Of a stretch of DNA of 64,000 nt, positions 50,305 through 58,685 are shown piece after piece. A program made the position numbers and the translations under genes. Origin of the DNA: Candidatus Geothrix skivensis. Its GTDB lineage: Bacteria > Acidobacteriota > Holophagae > Holophagales > Holophagaceae. Under the pieces are notes generated by a model. The model was not told where the DNA came from. It did no database searches and saw only the letters and a list, made by a program, of their open reading frames with translations. The first letter of the stretch is position 1. Every line of letters begins with the position of its first letter. The stretch covers positions 494,001 to 558,000 of the forward strand of contig JADKIO010000005.1 of assembly GCA_016721195.1 (NCBI GenBank), given 5' to 3'.

Positions 50305-52536
50305 ATGAAGGCAAGATGGTGGCTGGTGTTGCTGGTGCTCCTGGCGGGCTTTGGCGTGCTGGGACTGGGCGGGCGGCAGATCGCCCAGAACGCTCCGCCC
50401 ATTCCCCAGCGGGTGGTGGCCGAGGACGGCACCCTGCTGGTGACCCCCGGCCAGATCCTCGAAGGCCAGGTCAGCTACCTGGGGCATGGCGGTCAGCATA
50501 TCGGTTCCATCTGGGGCCACGGGGCCTACCTGGCGCCGGACTGGACCGCCAAGGCCCTGCACCAGTGGGCTTCCCACACCCTCGACGGGGTGAAGGCTCA
50601 AGGTGGTTCCGCCGCGGACGCCAAGGCCGGAACCATTTCCATATTTCAGAGTAATAGGTATGAATATTCGACGGGAACTTTGACCCTTGGTGCGGCCCAG
50701 GCCACCGCCTACCTGAAGACCCGTGGCGAGTTGGCGAAGATCGCCGTGGAAGGGGACAAGGGCGCTGCCATTCCCGCCCGCTGGATCCCCACCCTGCGGG
50801 AAGCGGAGCGGGTGGCCGACTTCTGGCTCTGGACGGCCTGGTCCGCCGCGGCCCGCAGGCCCGGCGCCAATCACAGCTTCACCCAGAACTGGCCCCAGGA
50901 ACCCCTGGTGGGCAACAGCATCACCCCCATCAGCCACCTCTGGAGCATCCTGTCGATCATCCTGCTGATCCTGGGCGTGGGTCTGATGATCTGGCATCAC
51001 GCCACCCAGCCCGCCGAGGCGTTCCCCGCGCCCCAGGCCATCCCCGCGGCGCCTGCCACCCCCAGCCAGCGCTGGTCGGCCCTCTACTTCGCCGTGGCCA
51101 TGGCCCTGTTCCTGGTGCAGATCGGCATGGGCGTACTCACCGCTCACGATGCCGTGGAAGGCAATGCCCTCTATGGTCTGGACCTGTCGCGCATCCTGCC
51201 CTACGCGGCCTCCCGCACCTGGCACCTGCAGCTGGCGGTCTTCTGGATCGCCACCTGCTGGCTGGCCACGGGCCTGTACCTGGGCCCCAAGCTCAGCGCC
51301 AAGGAGCCCAAGGGCCAGTGGTTCGGCGTCGCGGGTCTGCTGGTTGCCCTGGTGGTCGTGGTCGTGGGCGCCTTGGCCGGCGCCCACCAGGCCATCCTGG
51401 GCAGGCTCTCCGGCTCCTTCATGCTGGGTCACCAGGGCTATGAGTACGTTGAACTGGGCCGCCTCTGGCAGATCCTGCTGACGGTGGGCATGGTGGGCTG
51501 GCTGGTGCTCGTGGTCCGCGCCCTGCTCCCCGCCCTCAAGGGCGAGGCCGGCCGCCTGGGCCTGCTCAAGCTCTTCGTGCTATCCGCCATTGCCATTCCC
51601 CTCTTCTACTCCGCGGGCTTCATGTACACCCGGGAGACCCATGTGGCCCTGGCCGAGTACTGGCGCTGGTGGGTGGTCCACCTCTGGGTGGAGGGCTTTT
51701 TCGAAGTCTTCGCCACCGTGGCCATCGCGCTGCTCTCCACCCGCATGGGCCTGCTGCGCGAGAGCACCGCCCTGCGGGCCGTGAGCACCTCCATGGGTCT
51801 CTTCCTGGGCAGCGGGATCATCGGCACCTTCCACCACCTCTACTACACGGGCTCTCCGGCCTCCATCTCGGCCCTGGGCTCCGTGTTCAGCGCCCTGGAG
51901 ATCGTGCCCCTCACCATCGTGGGCTTCGAGATCGCCATGAGCCTGAAGGCCGGCAAGGCCATCGGCAGCGGCTACGAGTGGCCCTTCAGGTTCTTCGCGG
52001 CCGTGTGTTTCTGGAACCTCATCGGTGCGGGTGTCTTCGGCATGCTCATCAACCCGCCCTCGGTGCTCTACTTCGGCCAGGGCCTCAACACCACCCCCAT
52101 CCACAGCCACTCGGCGCTGTTCGGCGTCTACGGCTTCCTCGCCATCTCGCTCATGCTCTTCTCCCTGCGCGGCATGACGCCCGACAAGGCCTGGGACGAG
52201 AAGTGGCTGAAGGTGGGCTTCTGGGGCCTGAACATCGGCCTGGTGCTGATGCTCGTGCTTTCGCTGATCCCCAGCGGCTTCTACCAGATCGCCCAGAGCC
52301 TGGAACACGGCACCTGGTATGCCCGCAGCGCCGAGGTGGTGCAGAGCCCCCTCATGCGCACCTTCACCTGGCTGCGCATGCCCGGCGACGTGATCTTCGG
52401 CATCGGCGCCCTCGCCGTCATCCTCTTCACCTTCAAGGCCGTCATCGGTGCCTGGGGCTGGCGGACGGCAGAGGCAACCCTGCCCAGCCGGGAAGTCCCG
52501 GATGAGGCACCCGCCTTCGCCGTGGCCGAAGACTGA
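50305..52536 (+). CDS. norB: Quinol-dependent nitric oxide reductase (qNOR)
   Basis: 743-residue haem-copper-oxidase-family protein reducing NO to N2O in the membrane. The N-terminal helix (WWLVLLVLLAGFGVLG) and ~190-residue hydrophilic domain lacking CxxCH mark it as the quinol-fed NorZ type. The catalytic subunit has about 12 helices with haem/FeB ligands in HLWVEGFFEVFATV and GTFHHLYYTG, and the final haem His in TPIHSHSALFGVYG. ATG 50305 with TGGAGG five bases upstream is chosen; an ATG at 50257 with GGAG would add 16 residues. A dyad lies upstream and a strong hairpin follows. Confidence 0.94.
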   Translation: MKARWWLVLLVLLAGFGVLGLGGRQIAQNAPPIPQRVVAEDGTLLVTPGQILEGQVSYLGHGGQHIGSIWGHGAYLAPDWTAKALHQWASHTLDGVKAQGGSAADAKAGTISIFQSNRYEYSTGTLTLGAAQATAYLKTRGELAKIAVEGDKGAAIPARWIPTLREAERVADFWLWTAWSAAARRPGANHSFTQNWPQEPLVGNSITPISHLWSILSIILLILGVGLMIWHHATQPAEAFPAPQAIPAAPATPSQRWSALYFAVAMALFLVQIGMGVLTAHDAVEGNALYGLDLSRILPYAASRTWHLQLAVFWIATCWLATGLYLGPKLSAKEPKGQWFGVAGLLVALVVVVVGALAGAHQAILGRLSGSFMLGHQGYEYVELGRLWQILLTVGMVGWLVLVVRALLPALKGEAGRLGLLKLFVLSAIAIPLFYSAGFMYTRETHVALAEYWRWWVVHLWVEGFFEVFATVAIALLSTRMGLLRESTALRAVSTSMGLFLGSGIIGTFHHLYYTGSPASISALGSVFSALEIVPLTIVGFEIAMSLKAGKAIGSGYEWPFRFFAAVCFWNLIGAGVFGMLINPPSVLYFGQGLNTTPIHSHSALFGVYGFLAISLMLFSLRGMTPDKAWDEKWLKVGFWGLNIGLVLMLVLSLIPSGFYQIAQSLEHGTWYARSAEVVQSPLMRTFTWLRMPGDVIFGIGALAVILFTFKAVIGAWGWRTAEATLPSREVPDEAPAFAVAED

Positions 52537-52552
52537 AGGAGCCTGAACCAGA

Positions 52553-52584
52553 CCAAGGCCCCCGCCGAAAGGTGGGGGCCTTGG
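52553..52584 (+). terminator. Terminator-like hairpin after norB
   Basis: A 14-bp stem with one mismatch (arms 52553-52566 and 52571-52584) closed by a GAAA tetraloop, 17 bases after the norB stop. The following CTTTCCT is only weakly T-rich. Confidence 0.6.
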
Positions 52585-52647
52585 CTTTCCTACCCACATG
52601 CCTGACCATTCCTGGATCCCTACTGTTCCATTCGAGGAGGCCATGCC

Positions 52648-53931
52648 ATGAAGCAACACTACCGGTTGCTGCTGGGGTTCGTCCTCGGCGTGCTGGGCGG
52701 CCTGCTGGGGTTCTACTTCCTGCCCGCCAGGGACCACGCCTTCATGACCAAGGTCAGCGAGCTCTTCACGTTCGTCGGCGCGGTCTTCCTCCGGCTGATC
52801 TTCATGGTGGTGGTGCCACTCATCCTTTCCGCCCTGATGCTGGGGGTCATGGAACTGGGGAAGGGCCGAGGGCTCGGCAAGGTGGCCGGGAAGTCGCTGC
52901 TCTACACCATCCTCCTGAGTGGCATCGCGGTGCTCATCGCCATCGTCACGACCCGGATTTTCAAACCCGGCGTGGGCCTGGTGTTCGATCGGGCGGCCCT
53001 GGCGGGCAACACCGCGGTGCTGAAGCTCCAGGAATCCGTCAAGGCCGTGACCGCCAAGCCCTGGTACCAGTACCTCGTGGACCTGCTGCCCCAGAACCCC
53101 ATCGATTCCGCCGCCCGGGCCTTCTCGGGCGAGATCGTAGCCCTGATGGTGTTCGCCCTGTTCTTCGGCTGGGCCCTGAGCACGGTCATCAAGGAGGAGG
53201 ATCATCCGCTGGTACGCAGCCTGGATGCCGTCTTTCAGGCCTGCATGAAGATCATCGACCTGGCCATGCACCTGGCCCCCTTTGCCATCTTCGGCATGGT
53301 GTTCAACACCGCGTACAAGATGGGCGCCGGGTTCCTGGGCAATGTGGCCTTCTACGCGGCCATCGTCGTCCTGGGCCTGGCCCTCCAGTTCTTCGTGGTC
53401 TACGGTTTCTTCCTGAAGGTCGTGGCCAGGACATCTCCCTGGGCGTTCTGGAAGGACTGCCGGGACCTGTTCCTCTATGCCTTCACCACGGCCTCCTCCA
53501 ACGCCACCCTGCCCATGTCCCTGGAGACCGCCGAGCATGTGCTGAAACTCCCGCCCAAGATCTCGCGGTTCGTGCTGACCGTGGGCGCCACCGCCAACCA
53601 GAACGGGACGGCCCTCTTTGAGGGGGTCACGGTGCTCTTCCTGGCGCAGGTCTACGGCGTGGACCTGTCCCTGGGCCAGCAGGTCCTCGTGGTGCTGATG
53701 TCGGTCCTGGCGGGGATCGGCACGGCGGGCATCCCCGGCGGATCCCTGCCCCTCATCGTGGTGCTGCTGACTCAGGTAGGCATCCCCGCCGAGGGCATCG
53801 GCCTGATCCTGGGGGTCGACCGCTTCCTGGACATGTGCCGCACGACCCTGAATGTGGCGGGGGACCTGGTGATCGCCAAACTGGTCAGTGCCGACGCCCG
53901 CGATGACGCATCTGGCCTGCACCAGATCTAG
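52648..53931 (+). CDS. Dicarboxylate/amino acid:cation symporter (GltP/DctA family)
   Basis: 427-residue secondary transporter. The re-entrant hairpin and substrate motifs of the DAACS family are intact: TASSNATLPMSL (serine-rich HP1), GATANQNGTALFEG (NMDGT), GIPGGSLPLIVVLL (HP2) and GVDRFLDMCRTTLNVAGD with the substrate-binding Asp/Arg/Thr/Asn. The Arg in DMCRTT suggests a dicarboxylate or acidic amino acid substrate such as glutamate, aspartate or C4-dicarboxylates. A GAGGAGG precedes the ATG. It stands alone between the norB terminator and an AT-rich spacer. Confidence 0.93.
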   Translation: MKQHYRLLLGFVLGVLGGLLGFYFLPARDHAFMTKVSELFTFVGAVFLRLIFMVVVPLILSALMLGVMELGKGRGLGKVAGKSLLYTILLSGIAVLIAIVTTRIFKPGVGLVFDRAALAGNTAVLKLQESVKAVTAKPWYQYLVDLLPQNPIDSAARAFSGEIVALMVFALFFGWALSTVIKEEDHPLVRSLDAVFQACMKIIDLAMHLAPFAIFGMVFNTAYKMGAGFLGNVAFYAAIVVLGLALQFFVVYGFFLKVVARTSPWAFWKDCRDLFLYAFTTASSNATLPMSLETAEHVLKLPPKISRFVLTVGATANQNGTALFEGVTVLFLAQVYGVDLSLGQQVLVVLMSVLAGIGTAGIPGGSLPLIVVLLTQVGIPAEGIGLILGVDRFLDMCRTTLNVAGDLVIAKLVSADARDDASGLHQI

Positions 53932-54035
53932 CCGAACCTACCGGTCAGAAGACGTGGCCATCCCGCTCGGGGAAGCAGTCCTTTCCCGTCGGTCTCGTTG
54001 TCTCGTAATTTGAAATGTTAATTTGATTAATATTA

Positions 54036-54063
54036 TTGACAACGCGAAGGGTATTTATACACT
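54036..54063 (+). promoter_or_regulatory. Sigma-70-type promoter of a small secreted protein gene
   Basis: TTGACA (54036-54041), 16-base spacer and TACACT (54058-54063), in an unusually AT-rich stretch (about 53999-54075) of an otherwise GC-rich window. This is the clearest -35/-10 pair seen here; the gene starts at 54126 with a GGAGGT site. Confidence 0.65.
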
Positions 54064-54125
54064 GAGTCTCAATTATCCCAATCAATCCCTAGCAGCCGCC
54101 AGGCTGCAACTTCCTGGAGGTAACC

Positions 54126-54386
54126 ATGAAGGCTGCACTCATCGTCGGCTTGGGCCTGTTCTTGGTTTCCAGTTCAGCCTTTGCGGACAGCAAATACAGC
54201 TCCAAACCCTCCTATACACCGCCCCCCCCCCGGCCGGCACCGGCGCCCTCCCGCACTGCCGAACACAAGCAGCAGGACTACAAGCGCCAGGACCGGCAGA
54301 ATGACAACCGCCGGCAGGACACCTACCGGCAGCAGCAGAACCAGGTCGTCAAGGATTCCATCAAGAAGCAGCAGGAAAAGCGCTAA
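54126..54386 (+). CDS. Small secreted Gln/Arg/Lys-rich protein
   Basis: 86 residues: signal peptide (MKAALIVGLGLFLVSSSAFA, cleavage after residue 20), a Pro-rich segment (YTPPPPRPAPAPSR), then a low-complexity hydrophilic tail of Gln, Arg, Asp, Asn and Lys without hydrophobic core. It is predicted to be exported and disordered; no family is recognised. The strong consensus promoter and GGAGGT ribosome-binding site suggest high expression. A hairpin with arms CCCCGG/CCGGGG (54402-54419) after the stop may terminate it. Confidence 0.72.
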   Translation: MKAALIVGLGLFLVSSSAFADSKYSSKPSYTPPPPRPAPAPSRTAEHKQQDYKRQDRQNDNRRQDTYRQQQNQVVKDSIKKQQEKR

Positions 54387-54401
54387 GGCCCCGCCGGAGG
54401 C

Positions 54402-54419
54402 CCCCGGACATGACCGGGG
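54402..54419 (+). terminator. Hairpin after the small secreted protein gene
   Basis: 6-bp CCCCGG/CCGGGG stem with a 6-nt loop, 15 bases after the stop; followed by a modestly T-rich TCCTGATCCTTTCC. Confidence 0.4.
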
Positions 54420-54524
54420 CTCCTGATCCTTTCCTCGCTCATGGCCATCTCGCGGCGTGCAACAGTACGCCGCAAGCGCTATGATGGCTAACCTGACAAG
54501 TCTGGTCAGGATTGTGGGGAATGC

Positions 54525-56246
54525 ATGAAGGTCATCGTCGCCAAGACCGCCGGGTTTTGCTGGGGCGTCAAGCGCGCCATGGATGCGGTGCTGGAGGCTT
54601 CTATCCGCAACGATGGCCGCCCGGTGCAGACCTTGGGCCCACTCATCCACAACCCCCAGGCCCTGGAACTCATCGGCAAACGGGGCGTGGCCGTGGCGGC
54701 AACCCCGGATCAGGTGGAGAACGGCACGGTGGTCATTCGGGCCCACGGCATTCCCATCCAGGATCTGCGTGGCCTCAAAGAGCGCCAGTCCAGGGGTGAG
54801 CTGACCATCGTGAACGCCACGTGCCCCGAGGTGGCCAAGGTCCACCACAAGATCAAGAAGTGGAGCCCCAAGGGCTACTTCACCGTGATCCTGGGCAGCC
54901 ACGGCCACGCAGAAAGTGTGGCCCACCGCAGCTTCGCGGAAAGTGGTTCCGTCATCGTCTCGACCATGGCCGAGGCCGAGGCCCTCGGCGATGAGCAGCT
55001 CAGGAAGGTCCTGGTGGTGGCCCAGACGACCTTCACGGTGAAGGACTACCACCTGATCACGGACTACCTACGCGGCCGGGCCGGGGACGCGGTCTTCGAG
55101 AACACCATCTGCGAAGATACCTGGATGCGCCAGGACGAGGCCCGGGAGCTGGCCCGCACCGTGGACACGGTGATCGTCGTGGGCGGCAAGGCCTCCAGCA
55201 ACACCAAGCACCTGGCGGAGCTGGCCCGGCATTACGGCAAGCCCGTGCAGTACGTGGAAACCGCCGCGGAGCTGGACCTCGCGGGGTTCACCGGCAAGGA
55301 GACCGTGGGGGTGCTCGCCGGGGCTTCCACGCCCACCTGGCTGGTGGACGAGGTGGTGGACGTGCTGGAGCAGCTGGGCGATGGCCCCAGTCGCTGGCGC
55401 AGCTTCCTCCAGGCGGCCTTTGGCAGCTCCTCTTTGATGGCCGTGGGGGCGGGCCTCATGACCCTGGGGGTGCATCACTGGCTGGGGCTGCCCATGGGCT
55501 GGCGCTATCCGGTGCTCACGGCCACCTATGTGCTGGCCATGTACCTGCTCAGTCCCTTCCTCGATCCGCTGGGACTGGGGGCCAAGGGGCCAGCCCGGGC
55601 CCGCTTCCTCGCTCGCAACCGCATGACCCTGTTGGTCTCTGCCCTGGCGGCCCTCGCGCTCACCCTGGGCCTGGCCGCGAGCCTGGGCCTGAAGGTGCTG
55701 GCGGTGGTGATGGGCGCCTGCCTGGTGGGCACGGCCTACAAGCGGCGGTTCCGAATGGCTGGTCGGGAGTTCAGCCTGCGCAGCATCCCCGGATCCAAGG
55801 ACCTGGTCGTATCCATGGCCCTCGCCACCGTGGCGGTCATCACTCCCATCTGGCAGGCGGGTCGGGTCTGGGATCTCCGGGCCTTCGCGGCGGTCTTCCT
55901 GGTGGGCGTGCTGGCCTTCGTCCGCACCGTGATCTATGAATTCCGCGACATGCAGAACGATCAGATCGTGGGCAAGGAGACCCTGCCCATCCTGCTCGGC
56001 AAGCGGGGCACCAAGGCCGTGCTCGCGGCCCTGCTGGGCACCCTGCTGGCTGGCACCCTCTGGCTCACCTATCAATCCCGGAGCGAGGGGCACCCCCTCG
56101 CCGTGGCGCTGGTGCTGGTGGTCTGTGCCGCCTACCCGATGCTCTACCTCTGGCTGTACCACGAGCGGTTCACCACCGGGAGGAACCGCTTCGAGCTGAG
56201 CGTGGACCTCAGCTTCTACCTGGTGGGGCTGCTGGCCTTGGTATAG
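54525..56246 (+). CDS. ispH: IspH (HMBPP reductase) fused to a UbiA-family prenyltransferase-like domain
   Basis: 573 residues. Residues 1 to about 285 are a complete IspH/LytB, the last MEP-pathway enzyme, with [4Fe-4S] ligands Cys12 (AGFCWGVKRA), Cys100 (NATCPEV) and Cys195 (TICEDTW), plus His42, His74 and the SHGHAE loop. From about 305 to the end lie eight or so membrane helices of UbiA type, with the second Asp-rich motif intact (FRDMQNDQIVGKETLPILLG, about 474-493). The first is degenerate (SPFLDPLG, about 343). The fusion would couple isoprenyl diphosphate supply to membrane prenyl transfer. TATGAT (54480-54485) is a likely -10. Confidence 0.92.
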   Translation: MKVIVAKTAGFCWGVKRAMDAVLEASIRNDGRPVQTLGPLIHNPQALELIGKRGVAVAATPDQVENGTVVIRAHGIPIQDLRGLKERQSRGELTIVNATCPEVAKVHHKIKKWSPKGYFTVILGSHGHAESVAHRSFAESGSVIVSTMAEAEALGDEQLRKVLVVAQTTFTVKDYHLITDYLRGRAGDAVFENTICEDTWMRQDEARELARTVDTVIVVGGKASSNTKHLAELARHYGKPVQYVETAAELDLAGFTGKETVGVLAGASTPTWLVDEVVDVLEQLGDGPSRWRSFLQAAFGSSSLMAVGAGLMTLGVHHWLGLPMGWRYPVLTATYVLAMYLLSPFLDPLGLGAKGPARARFLARNRMTLLVSALAALALTLGLAASLGLKVLAVVMGACLVGTAYKRRFRMAGREFSLRSIPGSKDLVVSMALATVAVITPIWQAGRVWDLRAFAAVFLVGVLAFVRTVIYEFRDMQNDQIVGKETLPILLGKRGTKAVLAALLGTLLAGTLWLTYQSRSEGHPLAVALVLVVCAAYPMLYLWLYHERFTTGRNRFELSVDLSFYLVGLLALV

Positions 56247-56306
56247 CGCTTGCCTAATACCTGGGGGCTGCTAGCCTTGGGACACCTTTTCCCAAGGAGA
56301 ATCCAT

Positions 56307-56609
56307 ATGCGCATGAAATCCATCGCCGTGCTTTCGGCCACAGCCGTGCTGGGTGCTGCCCTGGGTTGGGCCGCAGCGGCTGCCAGCTACCAGAAAACTG
56401 GAACCGTGAAGGAAGTGGCCGCCGACAGCTTCACGCTGGATCTGGGCAAGGAGGAGTGGCGCTTCTATACCGAGGGCGCCACCACCGGCAAGGAGGCCCT
56501 CAAAGCCGGTGACAAGGTGACCGTCACCTACAAGCAGGTGGCTACGAAAATTGAGGGCAAGGGCGGGGCGAAGAAGGAAGCCGCCAAGGCCCCTGCGAAG
56601 AAGAAGTAG
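56307..56609 (+). CDS. Small periplasmic protein of unknown function
   Basis: 100 residues with a signal peptide (ending about residue 26, GWAAAAA) and a mature ~50-residue beta-rich domain (YQKTGTVKEVAADSFTLDLG...AGDKVTVTYKQV) that looks like a DUF5666/OB-like strand arrangement, followed by a Lys/Ala tail (KKEAAKAPAKKK). AAGGAGA lies seven bases before the ATG. A perfect 17-bp inverted repeat follows, so it is likely a single-gene transcript. Confidence 0.75.
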   Translation: MRMKSIAVLSATAVLGAALGWAAAAASYQKTGTVKEVAADSFTLDLGKEEWRFYTEGATTGKEALKAGDKVTVTYKQVATKIEGKGGAKKEAAKAPAKKK

Positions 56610-56629
56610 TCCTCCGCCGAAGGCGGCAT

Positions 56630-56666
56630 CTGCAGAACGGGGCGCCGCTGGCGCCCCGTTCTGCAG
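56630..56666 (+). terminator. Perfect 17-bp inverted repeat between the small periplasmic gene and the SDR gene
   Basis: Arms 56630-56646 and 56650-56666 pair without mismatch around a 3-nt loop. It begins 21 bases after the upstream stop and ends 19 bases before the SDR ATG. No T-run follows, so it is terminator-like by position and stability only. Confidence 0.5.
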
Positions 56667-56685
56667 TCTGTGAAAGAATGGGCAC

Positions 56686-57510
56686 ATGCGCCATTGGGTC
56701 CTCATCACCGGCTGTTCCACGGGCATCGGGCGGGCCCTCGTCCCCCTCAGCCGGGCGGCCGGCTGGGGCGTGGTGGCCACCGCCAGGCAGCCCGCGACGC
56801 TGGCAGGCCTTCCAGCCGGCGAGGATCTGCGGATCCTGAGCCTGGATGTCACGGACGTGGCCAGCATCGAAGCTGCGGCCAGGGCCTGCGCTGATCTGCC
56901 TCTCCGGGCCTTGGTGAACAACGCCGGCTATGGCCAGGTGGGCCCCCTCGAGCTCCTCCGCCCGGAGGAACTCCGGGCGCAGTTCGAAACCAACGTCATC
57001 GGCCTGCACAGCATGACCAACGCCTTCCTGCCCCTCCTGCGGCGCGAGCCTGGGGCACGGATCCTCCAGGTGGCCTCCATGCTGGGCCGCCTTTCGATTC
57101 CCCTGGCGGGGCCCTACAACGCCTCCAAGCACGCCGTGGTGGCCCTTGCGGAAACCCTGCGTCTGGAGATCGGCCGGGAAGTGGCCGTGGTGCTGGTGGA
57201 ACCCGGCGCCATCCAGACGGAGTTTCGGGAGACCCTGACCAGGGCCTGGGGAGACTTGCCGGAACGAGCCAGGGGAACCCGCTACGAAGGGATCCTGGAG
57301 AAGTACAAAACCATCCGCAAGGACCGGAGCGAACGGCATGCCCTGGATGCGGAGACGTGTGCCAGAAAAATACTTGCAGCCCTGGTGGCGGAGCGCCCGC
57401 CCCGGCGCGTGGTCATCGGGAAGGATGCCTTCCTGGCGGGCAAGCTCAAGGCGCTCCTGCCCGCCGCCTGGTGGGAGGCCATCCTGCGGCGGGCCTACGG
57501 GTTGCGCTGA
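56686..57510 (+). CDS. Short-chain dehydrogenase/reductase
   Basis: 274-residue classical SDR. The cofactor motif is LITGCSTGIGRAL (TGxxxGIG), followed by LVNNAGYGQVG (NNAG), the catalytic Ser in VASMLGRLS and the YNASK Tyr/Lys pair. After GR the residue pattern VVATARQP (Arg after strand 2) fits NADP(H). The substrate is unknown; the closest textbook group is the retinol-dehydrogenase-like single-domain SDRs. AAGAAT lies six bases before the ATG. Its C-terminal end has been copied downstream (58125-58220). Confidence 0.92.
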   Translation: MRHWVLITGCSTGIGRALVPLSRAAGWGVVATARQPATLAGLPAGEDLRILSLDVTDVASIEAAARACADLPLRALVNNAGYGQVGPLELLRPEELRAQFETNVIGLHSMTNAFLPLLRREPGARILQVASMLGRLSIPLAGPYNASKHAVVALAETLRLEIGREVAVVLVEPGAIQTEFRETLTRAWGDLPERARGTRYEGILEKYKTIRKDRSERHALDAETCARKILAALVAERPPRRVVIGKDAFLAGKLKALLPAAWWEAILRRAYGLR

Positions 57511-57966
57511 CTACTTGTAGATGCCGCAGCCGATCACGATTGCGCCTTCGGCCAGGCAGAAGGAGGTCTTCTCCTCGATCTTCCGCGTCTCGGGGTTCAT
57601 GCGCTTGTAGTCTGCCCAGCCTCCGCCCTTCTTCTGAGCCACGGCGATGGCTTCCTTGATGTACTGCTTGCCGTCCGGGTCCTTCACGTTGAGCCGGTTG
57701 ATGCCAAGCAGGTTGGCCTCGGCACCGTGGGCGAGCACGACACCATTCAGGTCGTAGACAAAGAGGTAGATGGGATTGCCCGGCTTGGCGTGGAATCGAC
57801 CGCTGCCTTTGTGGACCTCGGCGAAAAGGGCCTCCTTGCCGTTGGCCTTCAGGAAGGCGATGCCCTCCTTCACCAGGGCTTCGGCCTTGGTGCGCTCTGC
57901 GGGCTGGGCGGCGGCCGAGGCCACCAGTAGGAAGGCGAAGAAAGGTGCAGCAATAGATGGGCGCAT
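57511..57966 (-). CDS. Secreted single-cache-like protein, copy 1
   Basis: 151 residues: signal peptide (FFAFLLVASAAA, cleavage about residue 22), then a sCache_2/PAS-like extracytoplasmic domain: ALVKEGIAFLKANGKEALFAEV, YLFVYDLNGVVLAHG, GGGWADYKRMNPETRKIEEK and the end FCLAEGAIVIGCGIYK. In other proteins this domain is the ligand-binding part of chemoreceptors and kinases; here it is free-standing, so probably a periplasmic ligand binder. The start at 57966 has TTGGAGG five bases upstream. It is a tandem paralogue of the gene at 58221. Confidence 0.85.
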   Translation of the reverse strand: MRPSIAAPFFAFLLVASAAAQPAERTKAEALVKEGIAFLKANGKEALFAEVHKGSGRFHAKPGNPIYLFVYDLNGVVLAHGAEANLLGINRLNVKDPDGKQYIKEAIAVAQKKGGGWADYKRMNPETRKIEEKTSFCLAEGAIVIGCGIYK

Positions 57967-58124
57967 AAAGCCTCCAAAGGGCAAGCGAGCGCCGCCTACG
58001 CTCTTGGGGAAAGGGACTTCGTTGAAGGGGGACAGTGCTAAACCTTTCATCGGCACCCAGGCGTCGGGGAATGAATCCCATCCAGATGGCAGGCAGGGGG
58101 CGTTAAACCCGCCCTGAGGTCTGG

Positions 58125-58220
58125 TCATCGGGAAGGGCCTTCCAGGCGAACAAGCTCAAGGCACCCATCCCTGCCGCCTGATGGGCGGCGATCCTGCGTC
58201 AGGCCTATGGATTGCGGTGA
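58125..58220 (+). pseudogene. Decayed copy of the SDR gene's 3' end
   Basis: This stretch aligns base for base with the last ~96 bases of the SDR gene (57415-57510) with small indels and substitutions, ending in the same TGA directly followed by the stop of the cache gene copy 2, exactly as at 57508-57511. It is disrupted (an in-frame TGA replaces TGG) and has no start. It marks the edge of a tandem duplication that produced the second cache gene. Confidence 0.85.
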
Positions 58221-58685
58221 TTATTTATAGATGCCGCAGCCAATCACAAGATCGCCTTCGGTAAGGCAGAACGTCGTCTTTTCTTCGATCTTGCCGTTCG
58301 TCGGATTCGGCCACTTGTAGTCCACCCAGGCCCCACCCTTGCGCTGGCCGGCCTTGATCAGCTCCTGGACGATCATCTTGCCGTCCGGGTCCTTGACCCC
58401 CCACCGGTTGGTGCCGACGGCACCTGGCTGCATGCCGTGGGCGAGGGTGATGCCCTGCTGGTCATAGACCATCAGGTAGAGCGTGCTTCCGGGCTTGACA
58501 TGGAAACGGCCGGACCCCTTCTGAACTTCCGCGATGAAGGCCTCCTTGCCATTGGCCTTCAGGAAGGCGATGCCATCCTTCACCATGGCCTCGGCCTTGG
58601 GCCGTTCCGCAGGCTGGGCCACGAGCACTGAGCTGATCATCAAGGTTGCCGCCAGGGCCAGCCTGAATCGCGAAGCTGTGTTCAT
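58221..58685 (-). CDS. Secreted single-cache-like protein, copy 2
   Basis: 154 residues, closely similar to copy 1 along its full length (AEAMVKDGIAFLKANGKEAF, YLMVYDQQGITLAHG, GGAWVDYKWPNPTNGKIEEK, FCLTEGDLVIGCGIYK), with its own signal peptide (LALAATLMISSVLVA). Both copies keep the domain core intact, so both are probably functional; the ligand-facing stretch between LAHG and the DPDGK motif differs most. AAGGAGG precedes the ATG at 58685. Confidence 0.85.
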   Translation of the reverse strand: MNTASRFRLALAATLMISSVLVAQPAERPKAEAMVKDGIAFLKANGKEAFIAEVQKGSGRFHVKPGSTLYLMVYDQQGITLAHGMQPGAVGTNRWGVKDPDGKMIVQELIKAGQRKGGAWVDYKWPNPTNGKIEEKTTFCLTEGDLVIGCGIYK

